NCBI RefSeq assembly: GCF_014643535.1
Contig: NZ_BMJQ01000004.1
Coordinates: 124,001 to 188,000 of the forward strand
Direction: 5' to 3'
Origin: Aliidongia dinghuensis
GTDB taxonomy: Bacteria > Pseudomonadota > Alphaproteobacteria > ATCC43930 > CGMCC-115725
DNA: 64,000 bases
The number at the start of each line of letters is the position of its first letter. Positions within the stretch are counted from its first letter, which is position 1. The notes under the pieces are model-generated. The model was not told where the DNA came from. It did not search any database and saw only the letters and a list, made by a program, of their open reading frames with translations. Of this stretch, positions 1 to 9,786 are shown piece by piece. The position numbers and the translations under genes are program-made.

Positions 1-1738
1 TATGGTCATCCGGCAGCCAGATGATCGTCAGGTTCGGCACGCTGAAGGTGGCGTCCTGCTGCTGGAACTGCTGGATCCAGTAGTCGGCCCGGTACTGGTC
101 CGGAATGCCGAGATTGAACGAGGGGTAGTGCGGATCGAGGATTGCCGACGCCGAGGGGACCGTCGTCGACTCGGTGTCCGAGTTGTCCGGAACGATGGCG
201 GCACCCTGGGCGCCGTTGGTCTCTTTGTAGAGGGTCGTGTTGTAGAAGTCGGCCCAGCTGTAGCTGCTGCCGTCCGGCTTCTTGGCGATGGTGTAGCCGC
301 CGCTCCACTCGCCATAGAGCTTGACCGACAGGCCCCGCTTCTGGGCGGCCGTCCACAGGAAGCCCTTCGGCGTGTAGGTCAGCGCGTCGTTGCTGTTGCC
401 GCCGGGGTAGCTGCGGATCCAGTCCGGCGACAGGATGTCGTTGGAGTAGAACGAGCCGGACTCGACGATCCAGGGATGGCCGTCGGCCGACTGGCGGCTC
501 GGCGCATACACGTTGTCGAGCAGCGGGAAGCGCGTCACCAGCGCATGCTGGTTCGGCGTGTTGCCGCCGAAGACGGCGAGCGACGGGTCGCCGTTGCCCT
601 GCGGCAGATCGCCCAGGATCTGGTCGTAGGTGCGGTTTTCCTTGATTAACAGGAAAACGTGCTTGATGAGCGACGGCTCGCCGACATGCGCCGGAATGGC
701 GACCGGCGCCCGCCCGCGGTCGGCACGATCGTGCCGGACGTCGACGTACTTCGAGTCCCAGTGGTTGTTCTTGATGACCTGCGCGGTCATCTGGTCGAGC
801 TGGCGCTCCGTCGGCAGCGGGATCAGATTGACGACGCCCGCTTCCTCGTGGGTGTTGAAGCCCTTGACGCCGTGCGCGCTGCCAAGCACGCCCTGCGCGC
901 CCACGCCCTTGTCGTCGTTGACGACGAGCTGGTTGTGCGCGGCGTCGTAGGCGATCGAGGTCGGGAAATAGGCGGTCGGGATATAGCCCTTCACCTTGTG
1001 CGCGTCCGGGCCCGCAAGCGGGATGACCGCGATGGCGTTGGACTGGCCGAGCGTGACATAGGCCGTGCCGTTGGCGATGGCGATGCCGTTGGCGCCGGCG
1101 CCGAAAGCGCCGTCCCGGAGCGGCACGCCGACGTCGATCGTGTGGACGACTTCGTTGTTCTTGGTGTCGACGACCGAGATCGTGTCGGAGTACGAGTTCG
1201 CGACATAGAGCTTGCCGCCGTCGAGCGTCATGCCGGCGGGATGCAGGCCGACGTCGATGGTGTGGGCAACGGCGCCGGTGGTCAGGTCGACGACCGAGAC
1301 GGTGCCGGTGGTGGCGGAAGCGTTCTTGCTGTCGACGACGATCGGCGTGCCGTCAGACAGGTTGGTGAAGTCGGACGTGGTCGCGGGACGGCCGCCCTCG
1401 TTCGTGACATAGGCGTACTTGCCGTTGACCACGATGCTGTTGGGCGCATTGCCGACCGGGATCTGGCCGGTGAGCGTGCCCGTCGAAAGGTTGATCACAC
1501 CGACCGTGTTGTTCGCATTGAGCGCGACCAGGGCCGTCGTGCCGTCGGCGGTCACGGCGAGGCCGCCGGCATTCGCCGATTTGCTGTTGAACAGGTTCGG
1601 GTTCGCGGGCGGCGAGGGCAGCGACACGCTGAAGGCCTGCGTCAACGTGCCGGCGACCGGGTCGACGTTCGCCACGGCGACATAGTTGCTGTCCTGGCTG
1701 AACAGCAGCTTCGAGCCGTCGGCGGAATAGGTGATGCC
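1..1738 (-). pseudogene. YVTN beta-propeller/phosphoesterase protein, 3' part (split by transposon, runs off window)
   Basis: This is the downstream part of a secreted protein that joins a YVTN-type beta-propeller to an alkaline-phosphatase-like phosphoesterase domain. Read on the minus strand from 1738, the frame is open to the window edge. It begins with propeller blades (motifs such as YAYVTNEGG and LYVANSYSDTISVVDT), then passes into the phosphoesterase domain (LIKHVFLLIKENRTYDQILG, later SFYSNDILSPDW). The first 120 codons lie 37 kb away at 39187-39546. Joining 39187 to 1738 restores a continuous frame, so the gene was intact before the insertion. The end of the protein is outside the window. 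The substrate of this family is poorly known, so no reaction is assigned. Confidence 0.9.
1734..1738. repeat. Target site duplication ATGCC, left copy
   Basis: The five bases ATGCC directly outside the left inverted repeat are repeated directly outside the right one at 39182-39186. A 5-bp duplication is what Tn3-family transposition produces. Confidence 0.93.
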
Positions 1739-1786
1739 GGGGGCATGACAAGAGCTGTTCACAGCGACCCGCTAAGGAAGAACATT
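1739..1786 (+). repeat. Left terminal inverted repeat (IRL)
   Basis: Starts GGGGGCATGACAAGAGC and includes the block GCGACCCGCTAAG at 1764-1776. The first 38 bp match the right end with 5 mismatches and the next 10 bp with 1. The 38-bp core ending in TAAG is typical for Tn3-family ends; the 48-bp extension is like the longer ends of the Tn4651/Tn5041 group. The tnpA stop codon lies 20 bp further in. Confidence 0.93.
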
Positions 1787-1805
1787 TGTCGAACGAAGTC
1801 TTGTA

Positions 1806-4787
1806 TCAAGCAACGAAGCTGTACGCGCTACGCGGTTGGCGCAACGGTCGAAACGTTCCAGGGATCAGTGGCTTGGCAGCCCATGAATAGGTCCCGGTGA
1901 GATTTATGTGCTCCCACATCAGTGGAGAGACGTGCCGCAGCTGATCATCGGGAATTTCGCGGCCCTGCATCCGTAGGTGATCGGCGATCCGCGCCAGATA
2001 GATCGTGTTCCAGTGGATGATGGCGCCGGCAACCAGGTTCAACCCGGAGGCCCGAAACGCCTGGCTGTCGAAGGTGCGATCACGGATTTCCCCGCGCTCG
2101 TGAATGAAGATCGCCCGCTTGAGCTTGTGGGCCGCCTCCCCCTTGTTCAGCCCGGCCTGGCATCGACGCCGAAGATGCGGGTCGGAATACCACTCGATCA
2201 TGAATCGGGTGCGCTCGATCCGACCAAGTTCGCGGAGCGCGCGCGAGAGCTGGCTGGGGTTCTTGGACGCCGCGAGCTTTTTCAGAATGGTCGATGGCGC
2301 GACGGTCTTGAGGTTCAGCGACATGGCCAGGCGCAGCAACTCGTCCCAATACTCGCGGATCAGGGCAACATTGATGACGGCACCGATATGGCGTTTAAGA
2401 GAGGGATAGGCGTCGCCGCGCACAAACGGGTGGAATTGCCGCCCCTTGAGGTTCCTCAGCCGCGGGGCGAAGCGCCTGCCGATGAGTGCGAATAGCCCGA
2501 ATACGTGGTCGCTGCTCCCGCCGGTATCGGTAAAATGCTCCTCGATGTCGAGGACGGTTTCGTGGTCGAGAATGCCGTCCAGGACGTAGGGCGCTTCGCT
2601 CTCACTCGGGCTAAGTGGCAGTGCGCTATAGTAGCCGTACTGGTCTGAGAGATGGCTATAGATCTTGCCGCCGGGCTCGGTGCCATAGTGCGTATTGACG
2701 TCGCTTCGGGCTGACGCACGATCGGCGGCGCGGAAAAACTGTCCGTCAGATGAAGAGGTTCGTCCCGACCCCCAAAGCAAGGCATGGGGGTGAATTGTCT
2801 GAGCGTTGGTGATCGCGGCCTGGCCGCCTTTGTAGGTCTCCGATCGCAGATGAAATAGCCGGGCCCACACGATCTGTCGTTCGCTGACGCCGATCGACGT
2901 TCCGGCCATGCGCTTGGGGCCAAGATTGGTTGCATCGGCTAGGATTGCCGCCATCAGCGCCGACGTGCTCCGAACAGGCTCCTGGGTTCGAAGATGGGTG
3001 AAGCAGTGCGTGAAGCCGGTTCGGTCATTCACCTCGGACAAGAGATCCGGAACGTCGATCAGGGGGAAGAACGGCTGAACTTCCTGCTTCAACTGGTCCA
3101 CCTCAGGCGGGACTTCACCCGACAAAGGGGCGACGACGAGTTCGCCGTCGATGAGCCGGACACCGGTGAGTCTGCCATTTCGCACCCGCCAGGCGAGCCG
3201 CTTCAGTTTGAAATCGACCTCATCTTGCATCGCGCCCAGGTAGGCGTCGACCTCGCGTGGCACCCCAAGCCCGAGGTCGTCGGCGGCTTTCCTGGCGGTA
3301 AATTCGGCGTTCGGCACGAGATGATCGTCGAATGGCTTGAACGTGCGACTACCGGCGACCCAAATGTCACCCGATCGTAGTCGGTCACGCAGCACGGCGA
3401 GCGTGGCGATCTCATACCGCCGCCGGTCCGGCTTGCCGTCCACATTGATCAGGCGGCGCGTGGCACCCTCCCTAAGATGCCCCATGGGTATTCGATCCGG
3501 CATCACTCTGCGGCCGTCCCGATTCATCGCGCGCAAAAGCTCTAGCGCGGCGAGCAGCGGATCGTAGCGGTACGAAGATAGAAACTCGAAGGCATCGAGA
3601 AAACGCGGGGCGTATTTTCGGACGCTGGCATAGCGCTCGGTGGCGATGATGAGTGGTTCCGGCTCGCTGTCGGCAACCAGGGCCTCTACGGTTGGCTGGA
3701 CCTGCATCAGACGGTGCCAGCCGACTTGCGCATCCAGGGTGTCCAGCACATCGTCGTTCGCATCACTTGCGGCGACCAGCGCCCTGAGCGTATCGCGGAA
3801 CAGGCGCAACGCCCGCGTGGTCTCCTGGCGGGCATCGATGTGCCGCTGCTTCTTTTCGGCGACGGCGCGCGAGAAAAGCCGGCCGATCAGCTTTATGAAC
3901 ATGCCGATTGCGGCATCTGTCAGCGCCTCCCCGAGGGCGATCAACTGCGCGATGATCGTGGCGCGGCGTCGACCAGCGTTGAAATCGGCGGCGAGCCAAC
4001 TCGGCGTGATCTCGCCTTCACGGACCATCTGCTTGAAGCGGTCGGCGTGGATCCTGTCGCGTCGGCGCGGGTCGACGCCCAGGGACCGCACGAAGGCGAC
4101 GCGGTTTATGAGGCCGGCAAGGTTCTCGGCGGCGGGCGCTTCGGGATGCGAGCGCAGCCAGCCGAAGCGGCTCTGGCGAATTTCAGGATCGACGACGAGG
4201 AGTTGGTCGAGCGCCTCCAGTTGATCGCGCGCAAGGTTTTCCAGCAGTGCGGCATCGGCTCTGCGACGCGCCACAGCGCGTCCAGCGAGCCCGATACGGT
4301 CGATCTCCTTCGCCGACAGAAGCAGGACCTGACGCGCGCGCAGCGTCTCGATGATGGCGCCCGCAATCGCGTCGCCGCGATCGGTCGCAGTCGCGGCGCC
4401 GATCGCGGCGACCAATGCTGCCCGCCTGTCCTCCGACGTGGCCAGGCGAACGGCCAGTTGATGCTGTAGAACACGGCCATGCTCGAGCCGCGTCTCCTCG
4501 CGTCGGCCGTAGGCAGCAAAGACATCCGGTTTCAGGCCGAGTTGGTCGGCGACATACGCGAGCATCGCGGTTGGTGGAGCTTCGCCAGCGGCCAATATCC
4601 GACCCGGATAGCGCATGAAGCAGAGCTGAACGGCGAATCCGATCTGGTTCCAGGGGCGTCGTCGCGCCAACGCCTGATACCGGTCCTCGGGGGAAAGCGT
4701 GTAATGGCGGATCAGACTTTCTTCATCGGCGGGAATATCGAGCAAGCGCGCGTAGCTTTCCGGCTTCAGGAGACTTCGCCTGCCCAT
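1806..4787 (-). CDS. tnpA: Tn3-family transposase TnpA
   Basis: Replicative DDE transposase of 993 residues, the usual length for the family. The N-terminal part is the DUF4158-like DNA-binding region, which recognises the inverted repeats. The catalytic blocks are all present: SSSDGQFF with Asp681, TDTGGSSDHVFG near residues 753-764 (Asp754 and the following SDH), and NKGEAAHKL with Glu884. The ATG at 4787 is preceded by a G-rich ribosome binding site. The gene reads outwards and stops 20 bp before the left inverted repeat. It lies 171 bp downstream of the serine recombinase gene on the same strand. No frameshift or missing motif is seen, so the enzyme is probably functional. Confidence 0.96.
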   Translation of the reverse strand: MGRRSLLKPESYARLLDIPADEESLIRHYTLSPEDRYQALARRRPWNQIGFAVQLCFMRYPGRILAAGEAPPTAMLAYVADQLGLKPDVFAAYGRREETRLEHGRVLQHQLAVRLATSEDRRAALVAAIGAATATDRGDAIAGAIIETLRARQVLLLSAKEIDRIGLAGRAVARRRADAALLENLARDQLEALDQLLVVDPEIRQSRFGWLRSHPEAPAAENLAGLINRVAFVRSLGVDPRRRDRIHADRFKQMVREGEITPSWLAADFNAGRRRATIIAQLIALGEALTDAAIGMFIKLIGRLFSRAVAEKKQRHIDARQETTRALRLFRDTLRALVAASDANDDVLDTLDAQVGWHRLMQVQPTVEALVADSEPEPLIIATERYASVRKYAPRFLDAFEFLSSYRYDPLLAALELLRAMNRDGRRVMPDRIPMGHLREGATRRLINVDGKPDRRRYEIATLAVLRDRLRSGDIWVAGSRTFKPFDDHLVPNAEFTARKAADDLGLGVPREVDAYLGAMQDEVDFKLKRLAWRVRNGRLTGVRLIDGELVVAPLSGEVPPEVDQLKQEVQPFFPLIDVPDLLSEVNDRTGFTHCFTHLRTQEPVRSTSALMAAILADATNLGPKRMAGTSIGVSERQIVWARLFHLRSETYKGGQAAITNAQTIHPHALLWGSGRTSSSDGQFFRAADRASARSDVNTHYGTEPGGKIYSHLSDQYGYYSALPLSPSESEAPYVLDGILDHETVLDIEEHFTDTGGSSDHVFGLFALIGRRFAPRLRNLKGRQFHPFVRGDAYPSLKRHIGAVINVALIREYWDELLRLAMSLNLKTVAPSTILKKLAASKNPSQLSRALRELGRIERTRFMIEWYSDPHLRRRCQAGLNKGEAAHKLKRAIFIHERGEIRDRTFDSQAFRASGLNLVAGAIIHWNTIYLARIADHLRMQGREIPDDQLRHVSPLMWEHINLTGTYSWAAKPLIPGTFRPLRQPRSAYSFVA

Positions 4788-4958
4788 TATTTACCCCCCG
4801 CCCATGATCGTCTGCGCCATCCTGGCGACTCTGACCCGCGCGTGTCGATGTGAAAGGCGGCCGTCGACATCGGCGCTCGCAGCCGTCACGTAGAGGGCAT
4901 CGCGCTAAGTGTTAGCCAAGCAACGCTAAGCTGGACATACCAAGAACATGGGAGCGAG

Positions 4959-5507
4959 CTATCTGGCCAAGGCTCGATACAGCGTCGCGGCATGGACATT
5001 GAGGATCTCCGCAGTCTCCCGCGCGGAGGTTCCCTCACCGATTAGGCGCTGCGCCAACGCGACCTGATCAGAGGTCAGCTTCGGTGGCCTTCCAAACCGG
5101 ACGCCACGCTTCTTCGCCGCAGCGCGTCCCGAGCTGGTGCGCTCATGAATCAGTTCACGCTCGAACTCGGCAATTCCGGCGAAGACCGTGAGCACCATGC
5201 GTCCCGCCGGTGAGGTCGTATCAGCCCAGGGTTCGTGAAGCGATCGCAGACCGGCCTCGGCGACTCTGAGCTGCTCCGCTATTTCGAGGAGATCCCGTGT
5301 CGATCGAGCGAGCCGATCCAAACGGGAGACTACGATGACGTCCTCGGAGCGAATCTGGTCGAGCATCCGGACCAACTCGGGACGGTTCCGCTTGGCGCCC
5401 GAGATCTTCTCTTCATAGATTCGAGCGCAGCCAGCCGACTGCAGCGCCGCTCGCTGAAGCGCCAAATTCTGATCGTCGGTCGAAACTCGGGCGTAGCCGA
5501 TGAGCAT
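4959..5507 (-). CDS. tnpR: Serine recombinase, TnpR resolvase type
   Basis: Small serine recombinase of 182 residues. It opens with MLIGYARVSTDDQN, which carries the nucleophilic serine, and has the Arg-rich catalytic segment VVSRLDRLARSTRDL. The C-terminal helix-turn-helix ends ...TAEILNVHAATLYRALAR. The ATG at 5507 gives the family's normal start; a TTG 21 bp upstream is possible but adds a non-conserved leader. The expected job is resolution of the cointegrate made by TnpA. Its position directly upstream of tnpA in the same direction is that of Tn21-type elements. This is unexpected next to the tnpS/tnpT pair at the other end, so it may be a second resolution system or an acquired invertase. 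Confidence 0.9.
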   Translation of the reverse strand: MLIGYARVSTDDQNLALQRAALQSAGCARIYEEKISGAKRNRPELVRMLDQIRSEDVIVVSRLDRLARSTRDLLEIAEQLRVAEAGLRSLHEPWADTTSPAGRMVLTVFAGIAEFERELIHERTSSGRAAAKKRGVRFGRPPKLTSDQVALAQRLIGEGTSARETAEILNVHAATLYRALAR

Positions 5508-5718
5508 GGTGCTGCCTACGTGTCGCAAATACCATCGCGAAATTGTTGACTTTCGCGACCGGCTTTTGCAACGGGAGAACTCCAGGCTCCTTTACGCGCT
5601 CAGCCTTCGTCGCAAAACTTAGGACATTCGCTACTGGCCCCTTTCCTCGACCGGCACGCCGCGGCATCCCTCGCTGTAGCGCTTGTGTGGCGCTCTGTCC
5701 CGCCGCCGGTCCGACCCG
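5508..5718. promoter_or_regulatory. Candidate res region upstream of tnpR
   Basis: This is the only intergenic stretch upstream of tnpR and is where a resolvase binding site would be expected. It contains repeated GTCGCAAA-type words (5522-5529 and 5609-5616) and a GTTGACTTTCGCGACC segment near 5544-5560. I could not fit three clear resolvase subsites, so the assignment rests mainly on position. Confidence 0.3.
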
Positions 5719-6357
5719 CTATTTCCGGACCGGACGCAATCCATCGAGGAACAGCCTGACGGTCCGTTCGACGAAGGCCTGCCGTTCCGCCTCGGAAGCC
5801 TGCTGGTCGCGGCCGGACCACAGGGCCCGGCAATGGTCCATGCCATCGAGAGCGGCGAGGAAATGGTCGGCTGCGAATTCGGGATCCTCGTAGTCGAACA
5901 GCCCGCGCTTGGCCGCCTCCACGAAATAGGCGCCGACCGCCTTGCTCACTCGCTCGGGGCCCAGGCGGTAGAAGATCTCGGCGACCTCGGGAAAGCGCTT
6001 GGCCTCGCCCGTGACGATCTGCTCTGTGCGGATCGCCTCCGGCGAGGTCAGCAGATCGACGAAGCGCCGTCCGATCCGTATGAGCCCCTCTTCGAGGCTC
6101 AGCCCGGCGAACTCCTCGCTGCTGAAATGGAAGCCGCTCGCCTGGCATTTGGCCGTGATCGTCGCCTCGAACAGCGCCTCCTTCGACGGAAAGCGCGAAT
6201 AGAGCGTGGTCTTCGACGCGCGGGCGCGCTGCGCCACGAGATCCATCGAGGCACTGGCAAAGCCGTGCTCCAGGAAGACCTCGGTGGCGGCCTGGAGGAT
6301 AACCTCTACCTTGCGATCCTCGCGGGCGGGGCCGAGGCTGGTTTCGTCGTTCATCAT
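5719..6357 (-). CDS. TetR/AcrR-family transcriptional regulator
   Basis: One-component repressor of 212 residues from the ATG at 6357 (a second ATG follows at 6354). The N-terminal helix-turn-helix is clear: VILQAATEVFLEHGFASASM, then RARASKTTLYSRFPSKEALF. The C-terminal ligand domain ends in a helix typical of AcrR-type regulators. It lies 168 bp downstream of the acetoacetate decarboxylase gene on the same strand, so it may control that gene and the patatin gene. Its upstream DNA has spaced TTGAACA/TGTTCAG words (6395-6429) but not the TGCAC operator used by the two TetR genes at 8.9-10.5 kb. It is clearly different in sequence from that pair. The ligand is unknown. Confidence 0.88.
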   Translation of the reverse strand: MMNDETSLGPAREDRKVEVILQAATEVFLEHGFASASMDLVAQRARASKTTLYSRFPSKEALFEATITAKCQASGFHFSSEEFAGLSLEEGLIRIGRRFVDLLTSPEAIRTEQIVTGEAKRFPEVAEIFYRLGPERVSKAVGAYFVEAAKRGLFDYEDPEFAADHFLAALDGMDHCRALWSGRDQQASEAERQAFVERTVRLFLDGLRPVRK

Positions 6358-6525
6358 AAACTGCGCTGTACGGGTTGACCGGCGGCGGTTTTCTATTTGA
6401 ACACGATCTATATGGACCGGGCTGTTCAGTACCCGCGGCGAAGGCCAACCGCGCTGCGGCCGCTTACGCGGCGGCCGCAGCGAAATCGGCGAGGCCAAAA
6501 TTCGTGCGCTCGCGGGAGTCTCCGT

Positions 6526-7263
6526 CTATCGGAGGTAGTCGTGAACGACTTCGCCCAGGCCGAGCGTGAGGTCGGCCTGGATGTGGGTCGCCGACAGGAT
6601 TTCCAGTACGGGGAGCTCTGCAACGGGCGCCAGCGCGTGGGCGTGCAGCTCGAGAGCGCCGGGTCCGACCCAGGCGCCCTTCACCGCCACGTCGGTGAGG
6701 TAATACTCGACCAGCTCGCAAACGCGCGGGCTGCCGTCGACATGCGGGATAATCTTGAGGAGGTAGTTCGGCGCCTCGAGGGAGGCGCGGACCGCCGCGA
6801 TGTCGGCCGGCCGAAACTTGTAGCCCATGGTGCCGGTCGCGATCCGAATGCGACCATAATCGAGGGTGCCGACCAGCGTATCGGTTTCGACGCGGAAGGA
6901 CGGCTCGGCGAGCTTCTTCGGGAAGCCCCATAGCTCGCGGCCGCCGGCGATCGGCCCCTCGTCATTGAGGAACATGCTGTGGGAATAGCTGCCTTTTCGA
7001 CCCTTGAAAGACACGGGAATGACTTGGCCGCTTTCCGTGTAATCACCGAAGCCGGTCGAATCGGGCATGCGGATGAATTCGTATTTCACGATCGGGCTCT
7101 CGATCTCGAGCGGCTCCGGCACGACGGCGCGCAGCTTTTGCGGGTCCGTGCGGTAGGCGATGATCAGGTACTCTCGGTCGACGAAACGGTAAGGGCCTGG
7201 CGGGTAGGCAGGGCTGGTCAGCGGCATGGCGAACGCGTGCTCGCGGATTTCCGCTTCTCGCAT
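6526..7263 (-). CDS. adc: Acetoacetate decarboxylase family protein
   Basis: Protein of 245 residues, the normal length for acetoacetate decarboxylase (acetoacetate to acetone and CO2). The Schiff-base lysine motif [13 protein letters not shown] is present, with Lys116 and Lys117 corresponding to the catalytic Lys115/Lys116 pair of the clostridial enzyme. The acidic and Arg residues around it and the C-terminal beta-barrel strands are also recognisable. The ATG at 7263 was chosen; a Met at residue 13 is an alternative. It is followed by a TetR gene and preceded by a patatin-like lipase gene, all on the minus strand. This trio suggests control of acetoacetate or hydroxybutyrate pools, though the real substrate could be another beta-keto or keto acid. 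Confidence 0.85.
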   Translation of the reverse strand: MREAEIREHAFAMPLTSPAYPPGPYRFVDREYLIIAYRTDPQKLRAVVPEPLEIESPIVKYEFIRMPDSTGFGDYTESGQVIPVSFKGRKGSYSHSMFLNDEGPIAGGRELWGFPKKLAEPSFRVETDTLVGTLDYGRIRIATGTMGYKFRPADIAAVRASLEAPNYLLKIIPHVDGSPRVCELVEYYLTDVAVKGAWVGPGALELHAHALAPVAELPVLEILSATHIQADLTLGLGEVVHDYLR

Positions 7264-7366
7264 GATGTCCTCGTTCGTTTGGTGGATAGCGGGTGTTGGC
7301 GCCTGGAATCGACGCCGCGTCGTGACTGTCTCTCGGATCGAATTCGATCAACCTTCGGCAGCGCGA

Positions 7367-8563
7367 CTACTCGCGTCCATTCCTTTCCAGGTCGAAGGTA
7401 CGGAAACCCTGGCGATTGGTCGGGCGGCCCAGAACCTCCGGATGGCGCAACGTGCGCACCGCGTCGTGGTAGCCCGTGCGCCAATGCTCTTCCATCGACA
7501 GCCGGGAGAACTCGTAGTCCTTGGAATGGCCTTCGTATTCCCGCGAGCGATAGATAAGGTGCACGATGCTGTAGGCCTTGTGGTCCGCCGCTTTGCTCAG
7601 CAGCCTGGCGTCCTCGCTGTCGCGCAGGTCCGGCGGCAAATGCTCCAGCAGGCGCGCAAGCGCGGAGCGCAGACCCTGGACCTCCCTGAACTGGTCCGTC
7701 ATGGCGCGGGTGCGGCTCGAATACTGAATCTCCTTCTGGCGCATCGCGACCTCGGCCAGGTTGCCCGGGAGCTCTCCGGTGGCGCTCCAGAGGTCGACCT
7801 GGAACGCCAGGGTGTCCTGCCGCGGCCCGTGATCGACCACCCACTGCAACGGCGTGTTCGAGATCAAGCCGCCATCCCAGTAGTATTCGCCCTCGATCTC
7901 GACGGCGGGAAAGCCGGGCGGCAGCGATCCGCTCGCCATGACGTGCTCGGGACGGATCTTGTGCGTGGTCGTATCGAAATAGACGAAGTTGCCGCTGCGC
8001 ACATTGACGGCGCCGACGCTGAATCGGGTACCCGCCGCATTGATCCGATCGAAGTCGACGAGGCGCTCGAGCGTGCTTTTGAGCAGCTTGGTCTCGTAGA
8101 AGCTGGTTGCCTCGAGTGCACCGTTCGGGTGCATCCAGGCGACCGGCTGGCGCAGTTGGAAAAACCCGGAGGCGCCGTTTAGCAGGGCGGATCCCGCGCT
8201 CATCTGATTGAACAGCTTGCGCGCGAGATCCCCGCGCGGCGCCAAGGCGTCGAAGCCAAGCGTCCAGTCGAATAGCGGGTTGGCGGTGACTTCCTCCCAG
8301 AACGTCCGCAGCTTGGCGACGCGCTCCTTCGGCGGGTTGCCGGCGATCAGTGCCGAATTGATGGCGCCGATCGATATTCCCGCCACCCAGTCCGGATGCA
8401 GATCGGCCTCGGCCAAGGCCTCGTAGACGCCGGCCTGATACGAGCCGAGCGCGCCGCCGCCCTGCAGCAGCAAGGCGACGCATTCGAAGGGCGGACGACC
8501 ATCCGGTCGATCATGCATCGATTTCGCATGTCGGCGGTTATTGAGTTGGACATCGTCGGGCAT
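7367..8563 (-). CDS. Patatin-like phospholipase
   Basis: Patatin-family serine hydrolase of 398 residues with a C-terminal DUF3734-like part. The oxyanion loop is QGGGALGSYQAG (residues 34-45), the nucleophile elbow GISIG has Ser64, and the dyad aspartate lies in YYWDGG (Asp230). The chosen ATG at 8563 has a strong AGGAG ribosome binding site six bases upstream; longer upstream reading frame lacks one. There is no signal peptide, so the enzyme is probably cytoplasmic, acting on lipids or storage-granule material. Patatins of this subtype are often found near 3-hydroxybutyrate or acetoacetate genes, which fits the adjacent decarboxylase. The exact substrate is not known. Confidence 0.87.
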   Translation of the reverse strand: MPDDVQLNNRRHAKSMHDRPDGRPPFECVALLLQGGGALGSYQAGVYEALAEADLHPDWVAGISIGAINSALIAGNPPKERVAKLRTFWEEVTANPLFDWTLGFDALAPRGDLARKLFNQMSAGSALLNGASGFFQLRQPVAWMHPNGALEATSFYETKLLKSTLERLVDFDRINAAGTRFSVGAVNVRSGNFVYFDTTTHKIRPEHVMASGSLPPGFPAVEIEGEYYWDGGLISNTPLQWVVDHGPRQDTLAFQVDLWSATGELPGNLAEVAMRQKEIQYSSRTRAMTDQFREVQGLRSALARLLEHLPPDLRDSEDARLLSKAADHKAYSIVHLIYRSREYEGHSKDYEFSRLSMEEHWRTGYHDAVRTLRHPEVLGRPTNRQGFRTFDLERNGRE

Positions 8564-8922
8564 AAGAACTCCTGTCGCGAAAGTGCGACGCACGTTGTCG
8601 AGGTCTGCTCCGCAGACCAAGCTGGTTTCCAGTAGCGGATCGGGCGCAGTTCTTGAAACGCCGGCTTTCGTTGCCGGTCTCAATGATCTTGCTGCGCTGC
8701 CCTCCGGGTCGCCGTGATGGGTGAACCGGTCGAGGAGCGCGGTCGTCGTCTTGCCATGGGCGAACACCGGCGGCCATTCACCAAACGCCAGATGGCGGTG
8801 ACGATGACGGAGGATTGCTCCTAGAGACGCCTGACCAGATGGCACGGGGCGGGCAGGCCGTCTGACCGGGTGAATGGCAGGTAGCCCAAAGGTCCGCGTG
8901 CCTAGCCGCTCCAGTGCGGCGC
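8564..8922. other. Intergenic, no gene seen
   Basis: About 360 bp between the patatin gene and the first duplicated TetR gene. Only the patatin ribosome binding site (AGGAG at about 8570-8574) is recognised. Open frames here are short and have no family resemblance. Confidence 0.5.
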
Positions 8923-9585
8923 TCAGGCTTTGCTGTCATCGCCTTGCCCGCTCGGCGGCGGGCGACGGTAGTGCTGCAGGAACATCCGGATCGTGTCTTC
9001 GACCACTTCCTCGGCCGAAATCGGCGCACCTTCGCGGCCCATCATCCAAGGCCACAGGAAGAACTCGTTGAGGATACCCGTGAACTGGCGAACCGCCAGC
9101 ACCGGGTTACGGCAGTCGAGAACCCCCATCTCAGTCAGATGCGCCAGATAGCGCACGAACCGCTCCGACTGCGGCTCCATGACTGCCGCGAACGCCTCGG
9201 CGATCCAGGGAAACTGGCGGGAGTCGGCCACCACCATCCGAAGGAACCCGAGGTACCCCGGGCGCGCGTGGAGATCGAGGATCGCCCGCGCGATCAGATG
9301 CAAGACCTCTTCGACGTTGCCTTGGGTTTCGATGCCCGGCGGCAAGGCGTTCTCGAGCTGGCCCGAGACCCGAAGAAGCATCTCCCGGAAGATCTCCTCC
9401 TTGCTGGTGAACTGGTTGTAGAGCGTCCGCCGAACCACACCGGCGGCTTCGGCCAGATCGTCCATGCTCACCGTGCCGAAGCCGCGTTCCAGGAACAGAC
9501 GCTCGGCGGCTTCGACAATGGCCTCTCGCGACCCGCCGCGCCGCACCTTCGGGCCGGCCGGCTGCACGCTCTCGCCATCTCCCAT
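8923..9585 (-). CDS. TetR/AcrR-family regulator, copy 1 of a tandem pair
   Basis: Repressor of 220 residues starting at the ATG at 9585, which has an AAAGGAG ribosome binding site. The helix-turn-helix spans SREAIVEAAERLFLERGF to RRTLYNQFTSKEEIF. It is about 87 percent identical by eye to the protein at 9787-10500 over the first 208 residues, and the recognition helix RRTLYNQF is the same in both. The similarity continues into the upstream DNA as far as about 9716, so this is a tandem duplication of a tetR-plus-promoter unit. A pair of operators lies only 15 bp upstream of the start, which implies autorepression. The C-terminal 12 residues differ from the other copy. Confidence 0.9.
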   Translation of the reverse strand: MGDGESVQPAGPKVRRGGSREAIVEAAERLFLERGFGTVSMDDLAEAAGVVRRTLYNQFTSKEEIFREMLLRVSGQLENALPPGIETQGNVEEVLHLIARAILDLHARPGYLGFLRMVVADSRQFPWIAEAFAAVMEPQSERFVRYLAHLTEMGVLDCRNPVLAVRQFTGILNEFFLWPWMMGREGAPISAEEVVEDTIRMFLQHYRRPPPSGQGDDSKA

Positions 9586-9599
9586 TCCCAAATCTCCTT

Positions 9600-9640
9600 T
9601 GCGCTATCCAGCGCATATTTGAATTACACTATACGGTGCA
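9600..9640. promoter_or_regulatory. Operator pair A for the duplicated TetR regulators
   Basis: Two 16-bp palindromes, TGCGCTATCCAGCGCA (9600-9615) and TACACTATACGGTGCA (9625-9640), start 25 bp apart, just upstream of TetR copy 1. They fit the pattern TGCAC-N6-GTGCA with one compensated change in the first and one mismatch in the second. Confidence 0.75.
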
Positions 9641-9786
9641 TATATATATATTATTGCGTGCAGTTCAAGACCTGACATGCGAATTTCGCCTTCATCGGCA
9701 TCGCCTTAGCTTGTGGGAGTGGGAGCCTCGAGAGGGATCGTAAAATCGTCCGTCGATCGGATGGCGTCGTCGCTACAGACCCGGCG

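Noticed and set aside
659-1900. Long plus-strand open frame over the left edge of the window
   Set aside because: It is antisense to the clearly protein-like phosphoesterase frame and is rich in Arg, Val and Asp as expected for a GC-rich shadow frame. It also crosses the transposon end.
4903-4930. Two CGCTAAG words and a GCTAA-GTG-TTAGC palindrome, suspected third transposon end
   Set aside because: Only the last seven bases of the inverted repeat are shared; the remaining 30-plus bases do not match, so this is not an internal end. It could be a regulatory site of tnpA.
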